Below the pieces are notes generated by a model. The model saw nothing but the letters and a program-made list of their open reading frames with translations, was not told where the DNA came from and did no database searches. The position numbers and the translations under genes are program-made. Positions 33,565 to 42,120 of a stretch of 64,000 nt of DNA are shown in pieces (positions within the stretch are counted from its first letter, which is position 1; each line of letters begins with the position of its first letter). The DNA is from Catelliglobosispora koreensis DSM 44566. GTDB taxonomy: Bacteria; Actinomycetota; Actinomycetes; Mycobacteriales; Micromonosporaceae. Location of the stretch: the NCBI RefSeq assembly GCF_000379685.1, contig NZ_KB903290.1, positions 124,001 to 188,000 of the forward strand, in the 5' to 3' direction.

Positions 33565-33750
33565 CTACACCAACGCAAAGACACGTTCCTGTGGGTCGCC
33601 GACCGCGGCAAACAACGTTCCTGGCGCCAGAGCCGGGTCGACAGCGCGGATCGTGTCGGCCTCGAACGTGTCGAACCCAGGGCCACTGATCCGCAGTCGC
33701 AGTTCCAGGCCGGGATCCTCAGTGGACCGTAGAGGGCGAGGCGGTTGCGC
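33565..33750 (-). pseudogene. orphan C-terminal coding fragment
   Basis: Directly after the TAA of the small MerR gene, and in the same frame, the minus strand reads a further 61 codons, including LELRLRISGPGFDTFEADTI and ALAPGTLFAAVGDPQERVFA, ending at TAG (33565-33567). Codon use is normal for this genome, but no start codon is available. It is probably the tail of a lost gene; I do not recognise the family. Stop-codon readthrough from the MerR gene is formally possible but unlikely. Confidence 0.4.
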
Positions 33751-34095
33751 TTACTGGCTGCTGCTCTTGCGCTGCAGGATTTCGATCATGGTGTGGGCGG
33801 CGGCCAACTGATATTCGAGGCTGACGATGCGGGTGGCGGCATCGATGCCGATGCCGGTGTTGACGAGTTCGCGTGCGCGGTTGGCGCGGTGCAGGTCGTC
33901 GCGGCTGTAGCGCCGGTGGCCGCCCTGCGACCGGGTGATTCCGCTGGTGCCCTCGAAAAGGCCTGCTGCTTCGGCGGCGCGCAGGAAGGCTGGGGTGACC
34001 CCGATGGCGTCTGCCGCCGCTCCCATCGAGTAGCCGGGGAAGGTGGCATCGTCGAGGGCGGTTTGGCGCTGTGTTGGGTGGGGCAGTGCGGACAT
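33751..34095 (-). CDS. small MerR-type regulator, HspR-like
   Basis: 114 aa. One helix-turn-helix with wing: YSMGAAADAIGVTPAFLRAAEAAGLF and SQGGHRRYSRDDLHRANRARELV, followed by a short C-terminal helix (AATRIVSLEYQLAAAHTMIEILQ). Small MerR proteins of this shape control heat-shock genes in actinobacteria. The gene lies 136 bp downstream of an Hsp20 gene on the same strand with GGAGGTGA before the ATG, so it is probably the partner repressor of that gene (inference). No classical HspR inverted repeat (HAIR) was found. Confidence 0.8.
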   Translation of the reverse strand: MSALPHPTQRQTALDDATFPGYSMGAAADAIGVTPAFLRAAEAAGLFEGTSGITRSQGGHRRYSRDDLHRANRARELVNTGIGIDAATRIVSLEYQLAAAHTMIEILQRKSSSQ

Positions 34096-34231
34096 CGGGG
34101 GTCACCTCCAAACACATGGGAATGTTGCGGTCAACGGCTATCAAGTTTGATGGGCAGCGGCCGAGCGCGGCATGGCTTTCGCTGTGCCTCGCGTGCCGGG
34201 CTGCTGCCCTGTGTGGGTTGATGGGCGGCGC

Positions 34232-34738
34232 TTAGTGGGCCGCGCCGGCCTTTTCCCTGGCGTTGACGGCGGCCGTATACTGGCCGGTTTCCCCTGCGAT
34301 CATTTTGTGGCCCTCATGCGACCCGATCGCCGAGTTCCCATCGCGCAAAATTTCGATCTTGCGCGGTTTGGCTTTTTCGGCAACGGGGATCGTCAGGGTG
34401 AGCACGCCGTCGCGATACTCGGCCTTAATCGCGTCGACGGCTAGGCCGTCACCGAGGACCAATTGCCGGCTATAGGTGCCAGACGGCCGTTCAGAGACCA
34501 GGTAGCGCGAGTCTTCCGGATCCTTGCGCGTCCGCTCGGCCCGCACCGTCAGGGTGTTGTTTTCGGCTGACACGTCCAAAGATTCCGGGTCGATGCCGGG
34601 AAGGTCGAACCGGCACACGAACTCATCGCCGGTGCGCAGGGCGTCCATCGGCATCAACGCCGGTGTCCGGGCGGTTCCGAACACCTCGGCGGCGAGCCGG
34701 TCGAAGTCGCGGAACGGGTCGAAACGCAGGCTAGTCAT
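34232..34738 (-). CDS. Hsp20/alpha-crystallin small heat-shock protein
   Basis: 168 aa from ATG 34738 (GGAGG 9 nt upstream); the frame is open another 66 codons upstream without a site. Starts TSLRFDPFRDFDRLAAEVFG, typical of actinobacterial Hsp18/Acr2. The crystallin core runs GDEFVCRFDLPGIDPESLDVS to DGVLTLTIPVAEKAKPRKIEI, with GVLTLTIP as the signature. It holds unfolding proteins in oligomers for refolding. The C-terminal tail is long (GSHEGHKMIAGETGQYTA). Its upstream region is unusually AT-rich with two dyads, and a MerR-type regulator follows. Confidence 0.93.
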   Translation of the reverse strand: MTSLRFDPFRDFDRLAAEVFGTARTPALMPMDALRTGDEFVCRFDLPGIDPESLDVSAENNTLTVRAERTRKDPEDSRYLVSERPSGTYSRQLVLGDGLAVDAIKAEYRDGVLTLTIPVAEKAKPRKIEILRDGNSAIGSHEGHKMIAGETGQYTAAVNAREKAGAAH

Positions 34739-34957
34739 AACAGCACACCTCCAGATCTGTCCGGGGCCATTGCCCCACTTGTTGCGAAAGCTGTTTGTTT
34801 TCAGCGGTTTGGCCGCCGTTAGCCGCGCCGGTTTGGCGGGCGCAGACAGCCGAAACGCCACCAGCGACGGCGGCGGTAGTGGGCCGGTACCAGCAAGGGC
34901 ATCACCATCACCCCCTTGTCGCCATGTTGTCCTCACAGGAACTCTGACCCAGCCGAC

Positions 34958-35010
34958 ACATAAATTATGTACCGACGGGAATAGATTTTGGCAAGTTCTG
35001 AACCCAAAAT
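34958..35010. promoter_or_regulatory. AT-rich dyads upstream of hsp20
   Basis: The 395 bp between hsp20 (34738) and the ABC permease (35134) hold two dyads. One is ACATAA-A-TTATGT (34958-34970). The other has arms ATTTTGG (34985-34991) and CCAAAAT (35004-35010). They are 220-270 bp before the Hsp20 start and conspicuously AT-rich for this genome, so an operator or distal promoter for the heat-shock gene is plausible. Apart from the palindrome at 35088 I see nothing else in the gap. Confidence 0.35.
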
Positions 35011-35087
35011 TCTGGTGTCGCGCTACCGGCCGGTTCCGGGGTTTGCTTGGCGATCAAGGAAGAGCCGCTGAGTTCGTGCGCACTGCT

Positions 35088-35133
35088 ACCGCGAACGGCT
35101 CGCGCATCACGTGATGCGCGAGCCGTTCGCGGT
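35088..35133. terminator. 46-bp perfect palindrome after the ABC permease gene
   Basis: Arm 35088-35110 (starting ACCGCGAACGG, ending GCATCAC) is the exact reverse complement of 35111-35133, with no spacer. It begins at the base after the permease stop codon. In RNA it would be a very stable hairpin, so a terminator for the ABC operon is likely. Perfect symmetry without a loop is unusual and also fits a protein-binding or cruciform site. Confidence 0.6.
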
Positions 35134-35988
35134 TCAGACAGTGTCCCTCTTAATGAGGAGAAGGCCAGCCGCGACAGCGAAGGCGGCGGTGTACGCGGCG
35201 AGCAGAAGCGCTGCTGGCCCGCCGCTCAGAGTGGTCAGGACGCCGGGAGTCCCATCCTCGCTGAACGCGGTGGCGCCCAAAGATCCGGCTAGGGATCCGG
35301 CTGCTGTGCCCGGCAGGACATTCGCCAGCGCCTCGATCGGCCCGAGGACGTTTGCCACACCGCGCAGCAGGTTCTCGATGGCGAGCGCCCAGAGCATGCT
35401 CAGGCCGACAGCAAGGGCGGGACTGCGGGCCAGTGTCCCAGCCAGTGCGCCCGCCGCGGTCCACATGGCATAGATGAGCAGAGCCGAGCCAAATGCCCGC
35501 ACGATCCCGGTTGCTGGGGGCCAGGCGAGCGGTTGCGATTCCGCCAGGGCGATTAGCGTGGCGGTGCTGAAGTTGAGCAGAAAGGCCGCGGTGACAAGGA
35601 CAATCACGACGGTGAACAACGCCACGAGCGTGCCGCCATAGGCCGCGGCCCGTGAGGGCCCTTGGGTGAAGACGGTTTTCCACGTCCCCCAGCCGTAGCC
35701 GCCGCCCATGGTCAGCGCGCCCAGGATCAGCAGGATGACACCGCCGAACATGGGCATCCCCTGCACGGTGGTCACCGGCACATGAGCGGGCAGCAAGCCG
35801 CTGAGAACCTGTTCCGGTGCAAGACTTTCCGTGATCTCCGACCCGCTGCCACCGCGGTAGCTGAGGTAATCGAACACGTACCCGAACAAGATGTTGAGCG
35901 CCAATCCCACCCCGCCCATCACCCACAGCGCTGGCCATTTGCGTAGCCGCAAAAGCTCGGCCCGAGTACTCGCGAGCAGCCCGGTCAT
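35134..35988 (-). CDS. ABC-2-type transporter permease
   Basis: 284 aa, about six membrane helices. It starts GLLASTRAELLRLRKWPALWVMGGVGLALNILFGYVF, the usual ABC-2 N-terminus. The second block (GGVILLILGALTMGGGYGWGTWKTVFTQG) is the conserved GxxxGTW-KT turn of exporter permeases of the lantibiotic/antibiotic-resistance type. It pairs with the ATPase encoded upstream (ATGA overlap at 35985). Substrate unknown, likely an antimicrobial or lipid. Confidence 0.85.
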   Translation of the reverse strand: MTGLLASTRAELLRLRKWPALWVMGGVGLALNILFGYVFDYLSYRGGSGSEITESLAPEQVLSGLLPAHVPVTTVQGMPMFGGVILLILGALTMGGGYGWGTWKTVFTQGPSRAAAYGGTLVALFTVVIVLVTAAFLLNFSTATLIALAESQPLAWPPATGIVRAFGSALLIYAMWTAAGALAGTLARSPALAVGLSMLWALAIENLLRGVANVLGPIEALANVLPGTAAGSLAGSLGATAFSEDGTPGVLTTLSGGPAALLLAAYTAAFAVAAGLLLIKRDTV

Positions 35989-36884
35989 GGTTGCATCCCT
36001 TCAGTGATCTGGAAGAACGCCTCTTCGAGCGAGCGTTCGTGGACCCGGAGCTCGTGCAGCAGTGCGCCTTCTTCGACGAGCGCACGTGCGAGTTCTGAGG
36101 CAGTGGTGGCGCTGGCGTCAAGCCGAATGCCGTCGCCTAGCAGTTGCACCGCGTCGTCCCCGGCTATCCGCATAGCCACCGCGAGGGCCACATCCAGCGG
36201 TTCGGCCCGGACGTAAAGTGAACTGATACCCCTGATGTCGGCGACCGTGCTCTGCGAAACCAGGCGGCCGTGGGAGATGACGCCGACGCGATCGCAGATG
36301 TCCTGCACTTCAGTCAGAAGGTGACTCGACAGCAGAACCGTTTTTCCGTGCTGTGCAAGCTCTTTGAGGAGGTGCCGCATGTCGGCCATGCCTGCTGGGT
36401 CGAGCCCGTTGGTGGGTTCGTCGAGTATCAGCAGGTCCGGATCACCCAGCAGGGCCGAGGCGACGCCTAGGCGCTGTTTCATGCCCAGTGAGTAGGAACG
36501 AAACAACTCGGCGCCGCGAGTGTGCAAACCTGCCCGTTCCAGTGCCGCATCGGCGGCGCTGTCGGCTAAACCAAGGTATCGGGCCATCACCCGCAGATTC
36601 GCGCGTCCCGACAGGTACGGATAGAAGCCTGGGCTCTCGATGAGCGCACCCGTGCGGGCAGTCGCCGCCTTGTCGCCAGGCTGGTGCCCGAGAACGCTGG
36701 CGCTGCCGCTCGTCGGCCGGGTCAGGCCGAGAAGCATCCGCAAGGTGGTTGTCTTGCCCGCACCGTTAGGCCCAAGGAATCCGTACAACTCTCCTTTTTG
36801 GACGGTTAGACTGACTCCGTCGGCAACAGCCCGCTCGCCGTACTTCTTGGTTAGGCCTTCGGTGGTAACGACTGTTTCGGTCAT
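35985..36884 (-). CDS. ABC transporter ATP-binding protein
   Basis: 299 aa from ATG 36884; the longer open frame upstream crosses into the divergent kinase region and is unlikely. Walker A GPNGAGKTT near 39, signature SLGMKQRLG near 137, Walker B LLILDEPTNGLDP near 155, H-loop SSHLL near 190. GALIESPGFYPYLSGRANLRV in place of a clear Q-loop is typical of the exporter ATPases of the bacitracin/lantibiotic type. The C-terminal domain (DIRGISSLYVRAEP ... LHELRVHERSLEEAFFQIT) has the usual DUF4162-like ending. No ribosome site; possibly leaderless. Divergent from a NarL-type system at 37017 that probably controls it. Confidence 0.9.
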   Translation of the reverse strand: MTETVVTTEGLTKKYGERAVADGVSLTVQKGELYGFLGPNGAGKTTTLRMLLGLTRPTSGSASVLGHQPGDKAATARTGALIESPGFYPYLSGRANLRVMARYLGLADSAADAALERAGLHTRGAELFRSYSLGMKQRLGVASALLGDPDLLILDEPTNGLDPAGMADMRHLLKELAQHGKTVLLSSHLLTEVQDICDRVGVISHGRLVSQSTVADIRGISSLYVRAEPLDVALAVAMRIAGDDAVQLLGDGIRLDASATTASELARALVEEGALLHELRVHERSLEEAFFQITEGMQP

Positions 36885-37016
36885 GGCGAAAGCGTCGCAA
36901 TTGGCGTCCCTGTCTGGCGCCGGCCGGGAACGGGACCTTGTGTACGCAGATTTGCGTAGGCTGTCTGCGCGTCCGGCAGGGCGACCAGTGTGTCTAAAAA
37001 CGACTATCCTCGGTTC

Positions 37017-38192
37017 ATGGGAGCTGGCCGAATGCGTTCGCATGACTGGAAACGCCACTGGGGCGATGTCTGGCCGGTACTGCTGATCCTGATACCCGGA
37101 TTGTTGGGCACCGGTTCAGCGGGCGACGACGAGCTCGGCTGGAGCAGACAGCCAGGCCTGTTCGCCTATGTGCTGGTCGTGTTCGCCGCACTTTCCGCGG
37201 CCATGCTCCGCAGGCATCCCGAAGTCACGTTCTCCTGCTGCGCGGCGGCAGTCGTGGTGTACCTAGCGGCCGGGTATCCCGTCGGGCCGATTCTGATCGC
37301 TGTGCCGGTCGCCGCAGGTGGCACAGCCGTTGCGTGGCCGTTACGCCGGGTGCTGGTGTGGAACGGCGCGCTGGCGCTAGCGGTGCTGATCGCCGGTGGC
37401 ATCAGGTTTTCCACCAATGTGGACGCGGCAAGGGGCCGGCCGTTTCTCGCGTGGCTGACGATATCGTTCGCCGCGGTGGCAGTGCTCACCGCGATCGGCG
37501 CGGCGACCCGCGCGCGCCGCGAGTCGGAGGTCGGGCTGCGTGCCGCGCACGCCATGCGTGCCGTGTCCGACGAACGCCTGCGGATGGCTCAGGAGCTGCA
37601 CGATTCGGTGGGCCACGGCCTGGCAGTGATCGCGATGCAGGCGGGAATTGCCTTGCATGTGCTGGAACGTAACTCCGCCAAGGCGCGGGAGTCCCTGGAG
37701 GCGATTCAGGCCGCGAGCCGTGAATCCTTACAAGGCATGCGTTTTCAGCTGGACCTGTGGCGGGGCTCTGATGGCGGTGAGCCTGACCGTCCGGCGCCAG
37801 GGCTGGCCGACGCTGAGGTCCTGCTGCGCCGCATCCGTGGTGGCGGGCTGGAGATACTGGCGGACATCCGCCCCGGCGAGCTACCACCGGACGTGGATGT
37901 GGCCGCTTATCGCATCCTGCAAGAGTCTTTGACTAACGTCCTGCGTCATGCCGGGCCGACGCTGGCCAGGGTGACGATCCTGCGGGAGAGCGACGAGCTG
38001 GTGCTAGAAATCGCCAACAATGGACCGGTCAATGAGCCGCCTACCGCAAGCGGCAGCGGCATTGCCGGCATGCGCGCGCGTGCCCAGGCTCTCGGCGGCC
38101 GGCTCGAAGCGGGCGTGCGGCCCGAGGGCGGGTTCGCGGTCAGCGCCAGGCTCCCGCTGGCCATCGCGACGGTGCAAGGATCCATGTCGTGA
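37017..38192 (+). CDS. NarL-type sensor histidine kinase
   Basis: 391 aa from ATG 37017. TATCCT ends 6 nt before the ATG, so a leaderless mRNA is likely; a GTG at 36990 is the alternative. About five membrane helices occupy residues 15-150 (VLLILIPGLLG, AYVLVVFAALSAAML, VVVYLAAGYPVGPILIAVPV, WNGALALAVLIAGG, LTISFAAVAVLTAI). HisKA_3: LRMAQELHDSVGHGLAVIAMQAGIALHVL. ATPase: RILQESLTNVLRHAG and SGSGIAGMRARAQALGGRLE. It pairs with the regulator at 38189 and faces the ABC exporter operon, the classic detoxification layout. Confidence 0.9.
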   Translation: MGAGRMRSHDWKRHWGDVWPVLLILIPGLLGTGSAGDDELGWSRQPGLFAYVLVVFAALSAAMLRRHPEVTFSCCAAAVVVYLAAGYPVGPILIAVPVAAGGTAVAWPLRRVLVWNGALALAVLIAGGIRFSTNVDAARGRPFLAWLTISFAAVAVLTAIGAATRARRESEVGLRAAHAMRAVSDERLRMAQELHDSVGHGLAVIAMQAGIALHVLERNSAKARESLEAIQAASRESLQGMRFQLDLWRGSDGGEPDRPAPGLADAEVLLRRIRGGGLEILADIRPGELPPDVDVAAYRILQESLTNVLRHAGPTLARVTILRESDELVLEIANNGPVNEPPTASGSGIAGMRARAQALGGRLEAGVRPEGGFAVSARLPLAIATVQGSMS

Positions 38193-38854
38193 TTCGTGTG
38201 GTGGTTGTTGACGACCAAGCGCTGGTACGGATGGGACTGCGGACGCTGCTGGAAGACGAGGCCGACACGGAACTGGTCGGCGAGGCCGCTGACGGCAGAG
38301 CTGGGGTCGAGATAGTCCGCCGGACCGTGCCGGATGTGGTGCTCCTCGACGTCCGTATGCCCATACTCGACGGGCTCGCCGCATTGCGTGAAATCACCTC
38401 GGACCGAGCACTCGCGACAGTCCGCATCATCATGCTGACAACGTTCGAGACGGACGAGTATGTCTTCGGGGCACTGCGAAACGGTGCCAGCGGCTTCATT
38501 CTCAAAGACTCACCGCCGAGTGAGCTGCTGCATGCGCTGCGGGTGGTTGCCGAAGGCGCCTCACTGCTTTCGCCCTCGGTGACCCGGCGTGTGATCCAGC
38601 AGTTCAGTGCGCGTGGCACGCCCCCGGGCATTTCCGCGCCCGAGTTAGAACGTCTCACTGACCGCGAACGGGAGATGGTGGCTTGGGTGGCCACCGGCCG
38701 GTCAAACGACGAAATCGCCGCCGAGCTGTTTGTCAGCCCGGCTACGGTGCGCACTCACGTGAGCCGTGCCATGGTCAAGCTTCGTGCCCGCGACCGCGCC
38801 CAGCTAGTCGTCTTCGCCGTCCAAGCTGGACTTAACGTGCCAGGAACGGACTGA
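38189..38854 (+). CDS. LuxR/NarL-type response regulator
   Basis: 221 aa, GTG 38189 overlapping the kinase stop (GTGA). Receiver: VVVDDQALVRMG, phospho-acceptor in VVLLDVRMPILDG, IIMLTTFE and GFILKDSPP. C-terminal LuxR domain: LTDREREMVAWVATGRSNDEIAAELFVSPATVRTHVSRAMVKL. Two-component partner of the upstream kinase; the divergent ABC exporter is the most likely target. Confidence 0.93.
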   Translation: MIRVVVVDDQALVRMGLRTLLEDEADTELVGEAADGRAGVEIVRRTVPDVVLLDVRMPILDGLAALREITSDRALATVRIIMLTTFETDEYVFGALRNGASGFILKDSPPSELLHALRVVAEGASLLSPSVTRRVIQQFSARGTPPGISAPELERLTDREREMVAWVATGRSNDEIAAELFVSPATVRTHVSRAMVKLRARDRAQLVVFAVQAGLNVPGTD

Positions 38855-38870
38855 ACTCCCCGGAGGCGCG

Positions 38871-39767
38871 CTATTTCTTCTTGGCTAGGTCCGCGGCCAC
38901 TTCGATCGCGATGGCGATGGCTCGTTGTGCCAGTGGGGACTGGGTTCGCCCTCGCGGCCAGTGCAGATAGATTTCGCGCGGGGGAAGTGCCGGGCGCAGC
39001 TCGTGAATGCGCAGACGGTCGTCGGATTCGGCTCCGGCCGCTTGGATGGCCAGCCGTGGTAAGACTGCCGATCCCATGCCGGCTCGCACCATCGACAGCA
39101 ACATCTCGTTGCCCGCTGTGCGGAAGACGACCTTCGGGTTCGTGTCACTGCGGGCGAGTGCCTCCTCCATGCGGCGCTGGCCGCAGATCGACGGCCACGC
39201 CACCATCGGCGCGCCGTCGAGTTGCTTGAGCGGTACGGCATTGCGGGAGAAGGCGCCGTGCTTGGCCACCAGCAGGTACGGATCGTCGAGCAGCTTGACG
39301 TATTCGACCTCGCCGTCGAGGGGACCGTCGTAGAACAGCAAGTCGAGGTCACCGATCTGTGGCGTGTCTGGTTCCTCTTCGGACAGCCGGATATCGCAAC
39401 CGGGGTGCTCATCGCGCAGGCGGCGTACGACGACGGGCAGGATGACCGTGGACACGCTTTGGAAGGTGCCGATGTCGATGCGCCCGTCGCCGGCGTGGAA
39501 GCGGTCCACGGCCTCGGCTAGTGCGGCCGCCTTCGCCAGCAGTTCGCGCCCGTGCTCGAGGACGATTGCGCCCAGTGGCGTGAGCCGCACCGCTCTGGGG
39601 CCGCCTGGCCGGTCGAACACCGGTCCGTTGACGGATCGCTCCAGTGCGGCGATTTGCTGGCTCACCGTCGATTGGGTGTAGCCGAGCCGTGCCGCGGCCC
39701 GGCCGAATGAGCCTTCCTCGGCGATAGCGGCCATCGCGGCTAGGTGCCGTAGTTCGAGATCGGTCAC
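38871..39767 (-). CDS. LysR family transcriptional regulator
   Basis: 298 aa. N-terminal winged helix: LELRHLAAMAAIAEEGSFGRAAARLGYTQSTVSQQIAALERSV. The rest is a type-2 periplasmic-binding-like effector domain (IDIGTFQSVSTVILPVVVRRL; SMVRAGMGSAVLPRLAIQA). It diverges from an MFS gene with 91 bp between. In that gap lies a 39-bp box, equally far (26 bp) from both starts, whose near copy also precedes the EamA gene. LysR proteins usually autoregulate from such shared sites, so I infer it controls the 39859-44539 cassette. Confidence 0.92.
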   Translation of the reverse strand: MTDLELRHLAAMAAIAEEGSFGRAAARLGYTQSTVSQQIAALERSVNGPVFDRPGGPRAVRLTPLGAIVLEHGRELLAKAAALAEAVDRFHAGDGRIDIGTFQSVSTVILPVVVRRLRDEHPGCDIRLSEEEPDTPQIGDLDLLFYDGPLDGEVEYVKLLDDPYLLVAKHGAFSRNAVPLKQLDGAPMVAWPSICGQRRMEEALARSDTNPKVVFRTAGNEMLLSMVRAGMGSAVLPRLAIQAAGAESDDRLRIHELRPALPPREIYLHWPRGRTQSPLAQRAIAIAIEVAADLAKKK

Positions 39768-39793
39768 GAACCCAGCCTATCGAACCATCGCTG

Positions 39794-39832
39794 TTGGCGA
39801 TCGTGTCGATCGGAAACTATCGCTTTTGGTGA
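39794..39832. promoter_or_regulatory. LysR-type operator box, copy 1
   Basis: A 39-bp element with dyad GCGAT (39797-39801) and ATCGC (39819-39823) around the core GATCGGAAA, ending CGCTTTT. It aligns base for base with 41121-41159 (most positions identical) and lies 26 bp from both the LysR and MFS start codons. Confidence 0.7.
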
Positions 39833-39858
39833 ACATTTCCGGCGCCTAGCGTGCCCGT

Positions 39859-41124
39859 ATGACCTCAGTAGTGGCCGGTCGTGGTCCGGCGATCGACCCG
39901 AGTGCCCGTAACACCGCAGTACTGGTTGGGTTCACGGCCATCACGAACCTGGCCGATGGCGCGCTCAAGGTTGCCCTTCCGCTGATCGCGGCGTCTATGA
40001 CCACATCACCCTCGCTGGTGTCAGGCGTGCTGCTTACCCTGACTCTGCCGTGGGTGTTCGCGGCTCTGCATGTCGGAGTGCTCGTGGATCGCCGCGACAG
40101 GCGCACTCTTTTGTGGGTTGCGAACGGGGTGCGCGTCGCCGTTGTAGGTGGTTTCCTTGCGGCAATGGCCCTGGAGGCGTTCAGTTTGCCACTGATTTAC
40201 GTAGGTGGAATTCTGCTGGGCCTAGCCGAGGTGATCGCTTTGACCTCGGCTGCCGCTCTCGTTCCAAGCGCGGTCTCGCCGTCGTTGCGTGAGCGTGCCA
40301 ACGCCTGGCTGACCGGAGCCGAAACGGTCTGCAACGAGTTCGTCGGACCGTTCGTGGGCGGTCTGCTGGTCGCGATTGGAGCGGCGTTCGCGCTCGGTGC
40401 GACCGTGGCTGGATACCTCCTTACCGCGGCAACCCTTGTCCTGCTTGCTGGCCGTTTCCGCGCGGCCGCCAAGGAAGGCCAGCCGTCCCGGTCGGTCCAC
40501 CAGCAAATCGGCGACGGCTTGCGGTTCCTTTGGCGCGAACGGCTGTTGCGCGTGATGACGCTCGTCGTTGCGGCGCTCAACACGTGCTGGGGAGCGTGGC
40601 TGGCGCTCATGCCGTTGTACGCGACAAAGGTCATGGGATTGCCGGTTAGCCGGTATGGACTCCTGGTGGGCGCGCTGGGGTTGGGTGGCCTGACGGGCAC
40701 GATGATCATGTCGGTCAGCACGCGTCTGTTCGGGCGGCGTTACGTGATGTTCGCGAACGTGGTGCTGACCTTTGCCCTGGTGGCGATTCCCGCGGTGACG
40801 GCGAACGTTTGGGCGGTCGGCTTAGGCGCTTTTCTGGGCGGTGTGGGCGGTGGGCTCTGGGTGGTCAATTCGCGAACCGTCAGCCAAATTCTGGTCCCCG
40901 GTGACATGCTGGGCCGCTACAGTTCCGCGTCGCGGATGTTCGGCTGGGGTGCCGTTCCGGTCGGCGCCGGCCTTTCCGGGGTTCTGGCCGAATGGTTCGG
41001 GTTCTCCGTGTCGTTTGCCTTCTTTTCTCTGGCAACCGTCCTGGTGATAGTTCCGTTCGCGCGGGTGTTCACTCCTGCGGTTCAGGCTGAGGTTGAGGCC
41101 AAGGTCAGTATCGATCGTGTTTAG
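39859..41124 (+). CDS. MFS transporter
   Basis: 421 aa, twelve membrane helices. Begins NTAVLVGFTAITNLADGALKVALPLIAASM. The loop between helices 2 and 3 is HVGVLVDRRDRRTLLW, the drug-exporter version of the DRxGRR motif. The middle of the protein is a MFS_3-like pattern (LTGAETVCNEFVGPFVGGLLVAIGAAFALG), and the C-terminal half contains GDMLGRYSSASRMFGWGAVPVGAGLSG, typical of the EntS/enterobactin-exporter-like group. Probable efflux pump. First structural gene of the LysR-linked cassette; its stop codon lies inside the second operator box. Confidence 0.9.
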   Translation: MTSVVAGRGPAIDPSARNTAVLVGFTAITNLADGALKVALPLIAASMTTSPSLVSGVLLTLTLPWVFAALHVGVLVDRRDRRTLLWVANGVRVAVVGGFLAAMALEAFSLPLIYVGGILLGLAEVIALTSAAALVPSAVSPSLRERANAWLTGAETVCNEFVGPFVGGLLVAIGAAFALGATVAGYLLTAATLVLLAGRFRAAAKEGQPSRSVHQQIGDGLRFLWRERLLRVMTLVVAALNTCWGAWLALMPLYATKVMGLPVSRYGLLVGALGLGGLTGTMIMSVSTRLFGRRYVMFANVVLTFALVAIPAVTANVWAVGLGAFLGGVGGGLWVVNSRTVSQILVPGDMLGRYSSASRMFGWGAVPVGAGLSGVLAEWFGFSVSFAFFSLATVLVIVPFARVFTPAVQAEVEAKVSIDRV

Positions 41125-41159
41125 CGATGGTGCTGATCGGAAATCATCGCTTTTCGCGA
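41121..41159 (+). promoter_or_regulatory. LysR-type operator box, copy 2
   Basis: Near copy of the box at 39794: dyad GCGAT (41124-41128) and ATCGC (41146-41150) about GATCGGAAA, then CGCTTTT. It ends 27 bp before the EamA start, the same spacing as copy 1 to the MFS start within one base. It overlaps the MFS stop. Confidence 0.7.
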
Positions 41160-41186
41160 TGACTTGGCCGGGCTAGCGTCGGTGAC

Positions 41187-42107
41187 ATGACGACCGCCAG
41201 CTTCGCGCCAGCGAAGACCCGAAGCCCATTGCTACTCATTGGGGCCGCGCTGACAATCGTCTACGTAGTCTGGGGTTCGACCTATCTCGCGATCCGGATC
41301 ATGGTCGAGGAGATGCCTCCGTTTGTCAGCGCCGGTGCCCGCTTCCTTGTGGCTAGCTTGTTGTTGGCCGGGGTGCTGACGGTGCGAGGCGGTCTGAGCC
41401 GGCTTGCCGTGACCCGTCAGCAACTCCTGGGATGTGCGCGGATTGGGCTGCTTCTCGTGGCGGTGGGCCAGGGCCTGGTAACCCTGGCCGAGCACGGTGG
41501 GGCAACGTCCGGCATCACGGCGTTACTTGTGGCAGCGGTGCCGCTATGGATCATCTGTTTGCGTGTGCTGTCAGGTGAACGTCCGGCGGGCACGACGATG
41601 GCGGGCGTGGCGATCGGCTTTGGCGGCCTGGTGGTGCTGGTCGCCGCGACCGGATTCGGTGGCGCCTTTCCGATTTGGACGATGGTGGCGGTCCTCGTCG
41701 CGGGACTGTCGTGGGCCTACGGCTCGTGGCGGCAGCCGCGCATGGCGCTTCCGCGTGACCCGTTCGTGATCGCGGTCTACGAGATGCTCATCGGTGGCGC
41801 CGTCCTGACCGTGGCTGGCTTCATCAGTGGCGAGCGGCTCGACCCAGCGGCGTACTCCGCCCGGTCCTGGATGGCGTGGGGCTACCTCGTCCTATTTGGA
41901 TCCGTCGCGGCGTTCTCCGCCTATGTCTGGCTGCTGCAATCGACGGCGACGTCGTTGGCGGCCACGTATGCCTATGTCAATCCGTTAGTCGCTGTGTTCC
42001 TGGGATGGCTGATTCTCGCTGAGCCAGTGACGGTACCCCTCGTCGTCGGCGGGCTGATCGTGGTGCTCGCGGTGGCCGTCGTCGTTCGCTCCGAGTTTCA
42101 ACGATAA
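41187..42107 (+). CDS. EamA/DMT family transporter
   Basis: 306 aa, ten membrane helices in two EamA repeats: the first begins LLLIGAALTIVYVVWGSTYLAIRIMVEEMPP, and the second begins IWTMVAVLVAGLSWAYGSWRQPRM and ends LAATYAYVNPLVAVFLGWLILAEPVTVPLVVGGLIVV. RhaT/YedA-type drug-metabolite exporters have this pattern. Paired with the MFS pump under an identical operator box, it probably exports the same or a related compound. Followed 13 bp later by a hydrolase gene. Confidence 0.9.
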   Translation: MTTASFAPAKTRSPLLLIGAALTIVYVVWGSTYLAIRIMVEEMPPFVSAGARFLVASLLLAGVLTVRGGLSRLAVTRQQLLGCARIGLLLVAVGQGLVTLAEHGGATSGITALLVAAVPLWIICLRVLSGERPAGTTMAGVAIGFGGLVVLVAATGFGGAFPIWTMVAVLVAGLSWAYGSWRQPRMALPRDPFVIAVYEMLIGGAVLTVAGFISGERLDPAAYSARSWMAWGYLVLFGSVAAFSAYVWLLQSTATSLAATYAYVNPLVAVFLGWLILAEPVTVPLVVGGLIVVLAVAVVVRSEFQR

Positions 42108-42120
42108 AGAGGAGAGTCCA

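Noticed and set aside
33751-34738. Classical HspR/HAIR control of hsp20
   Set aside because: No CTTGAGT-N7-ACTCAAG-like element was found near either gene; only unrelated AT-rich dyads.
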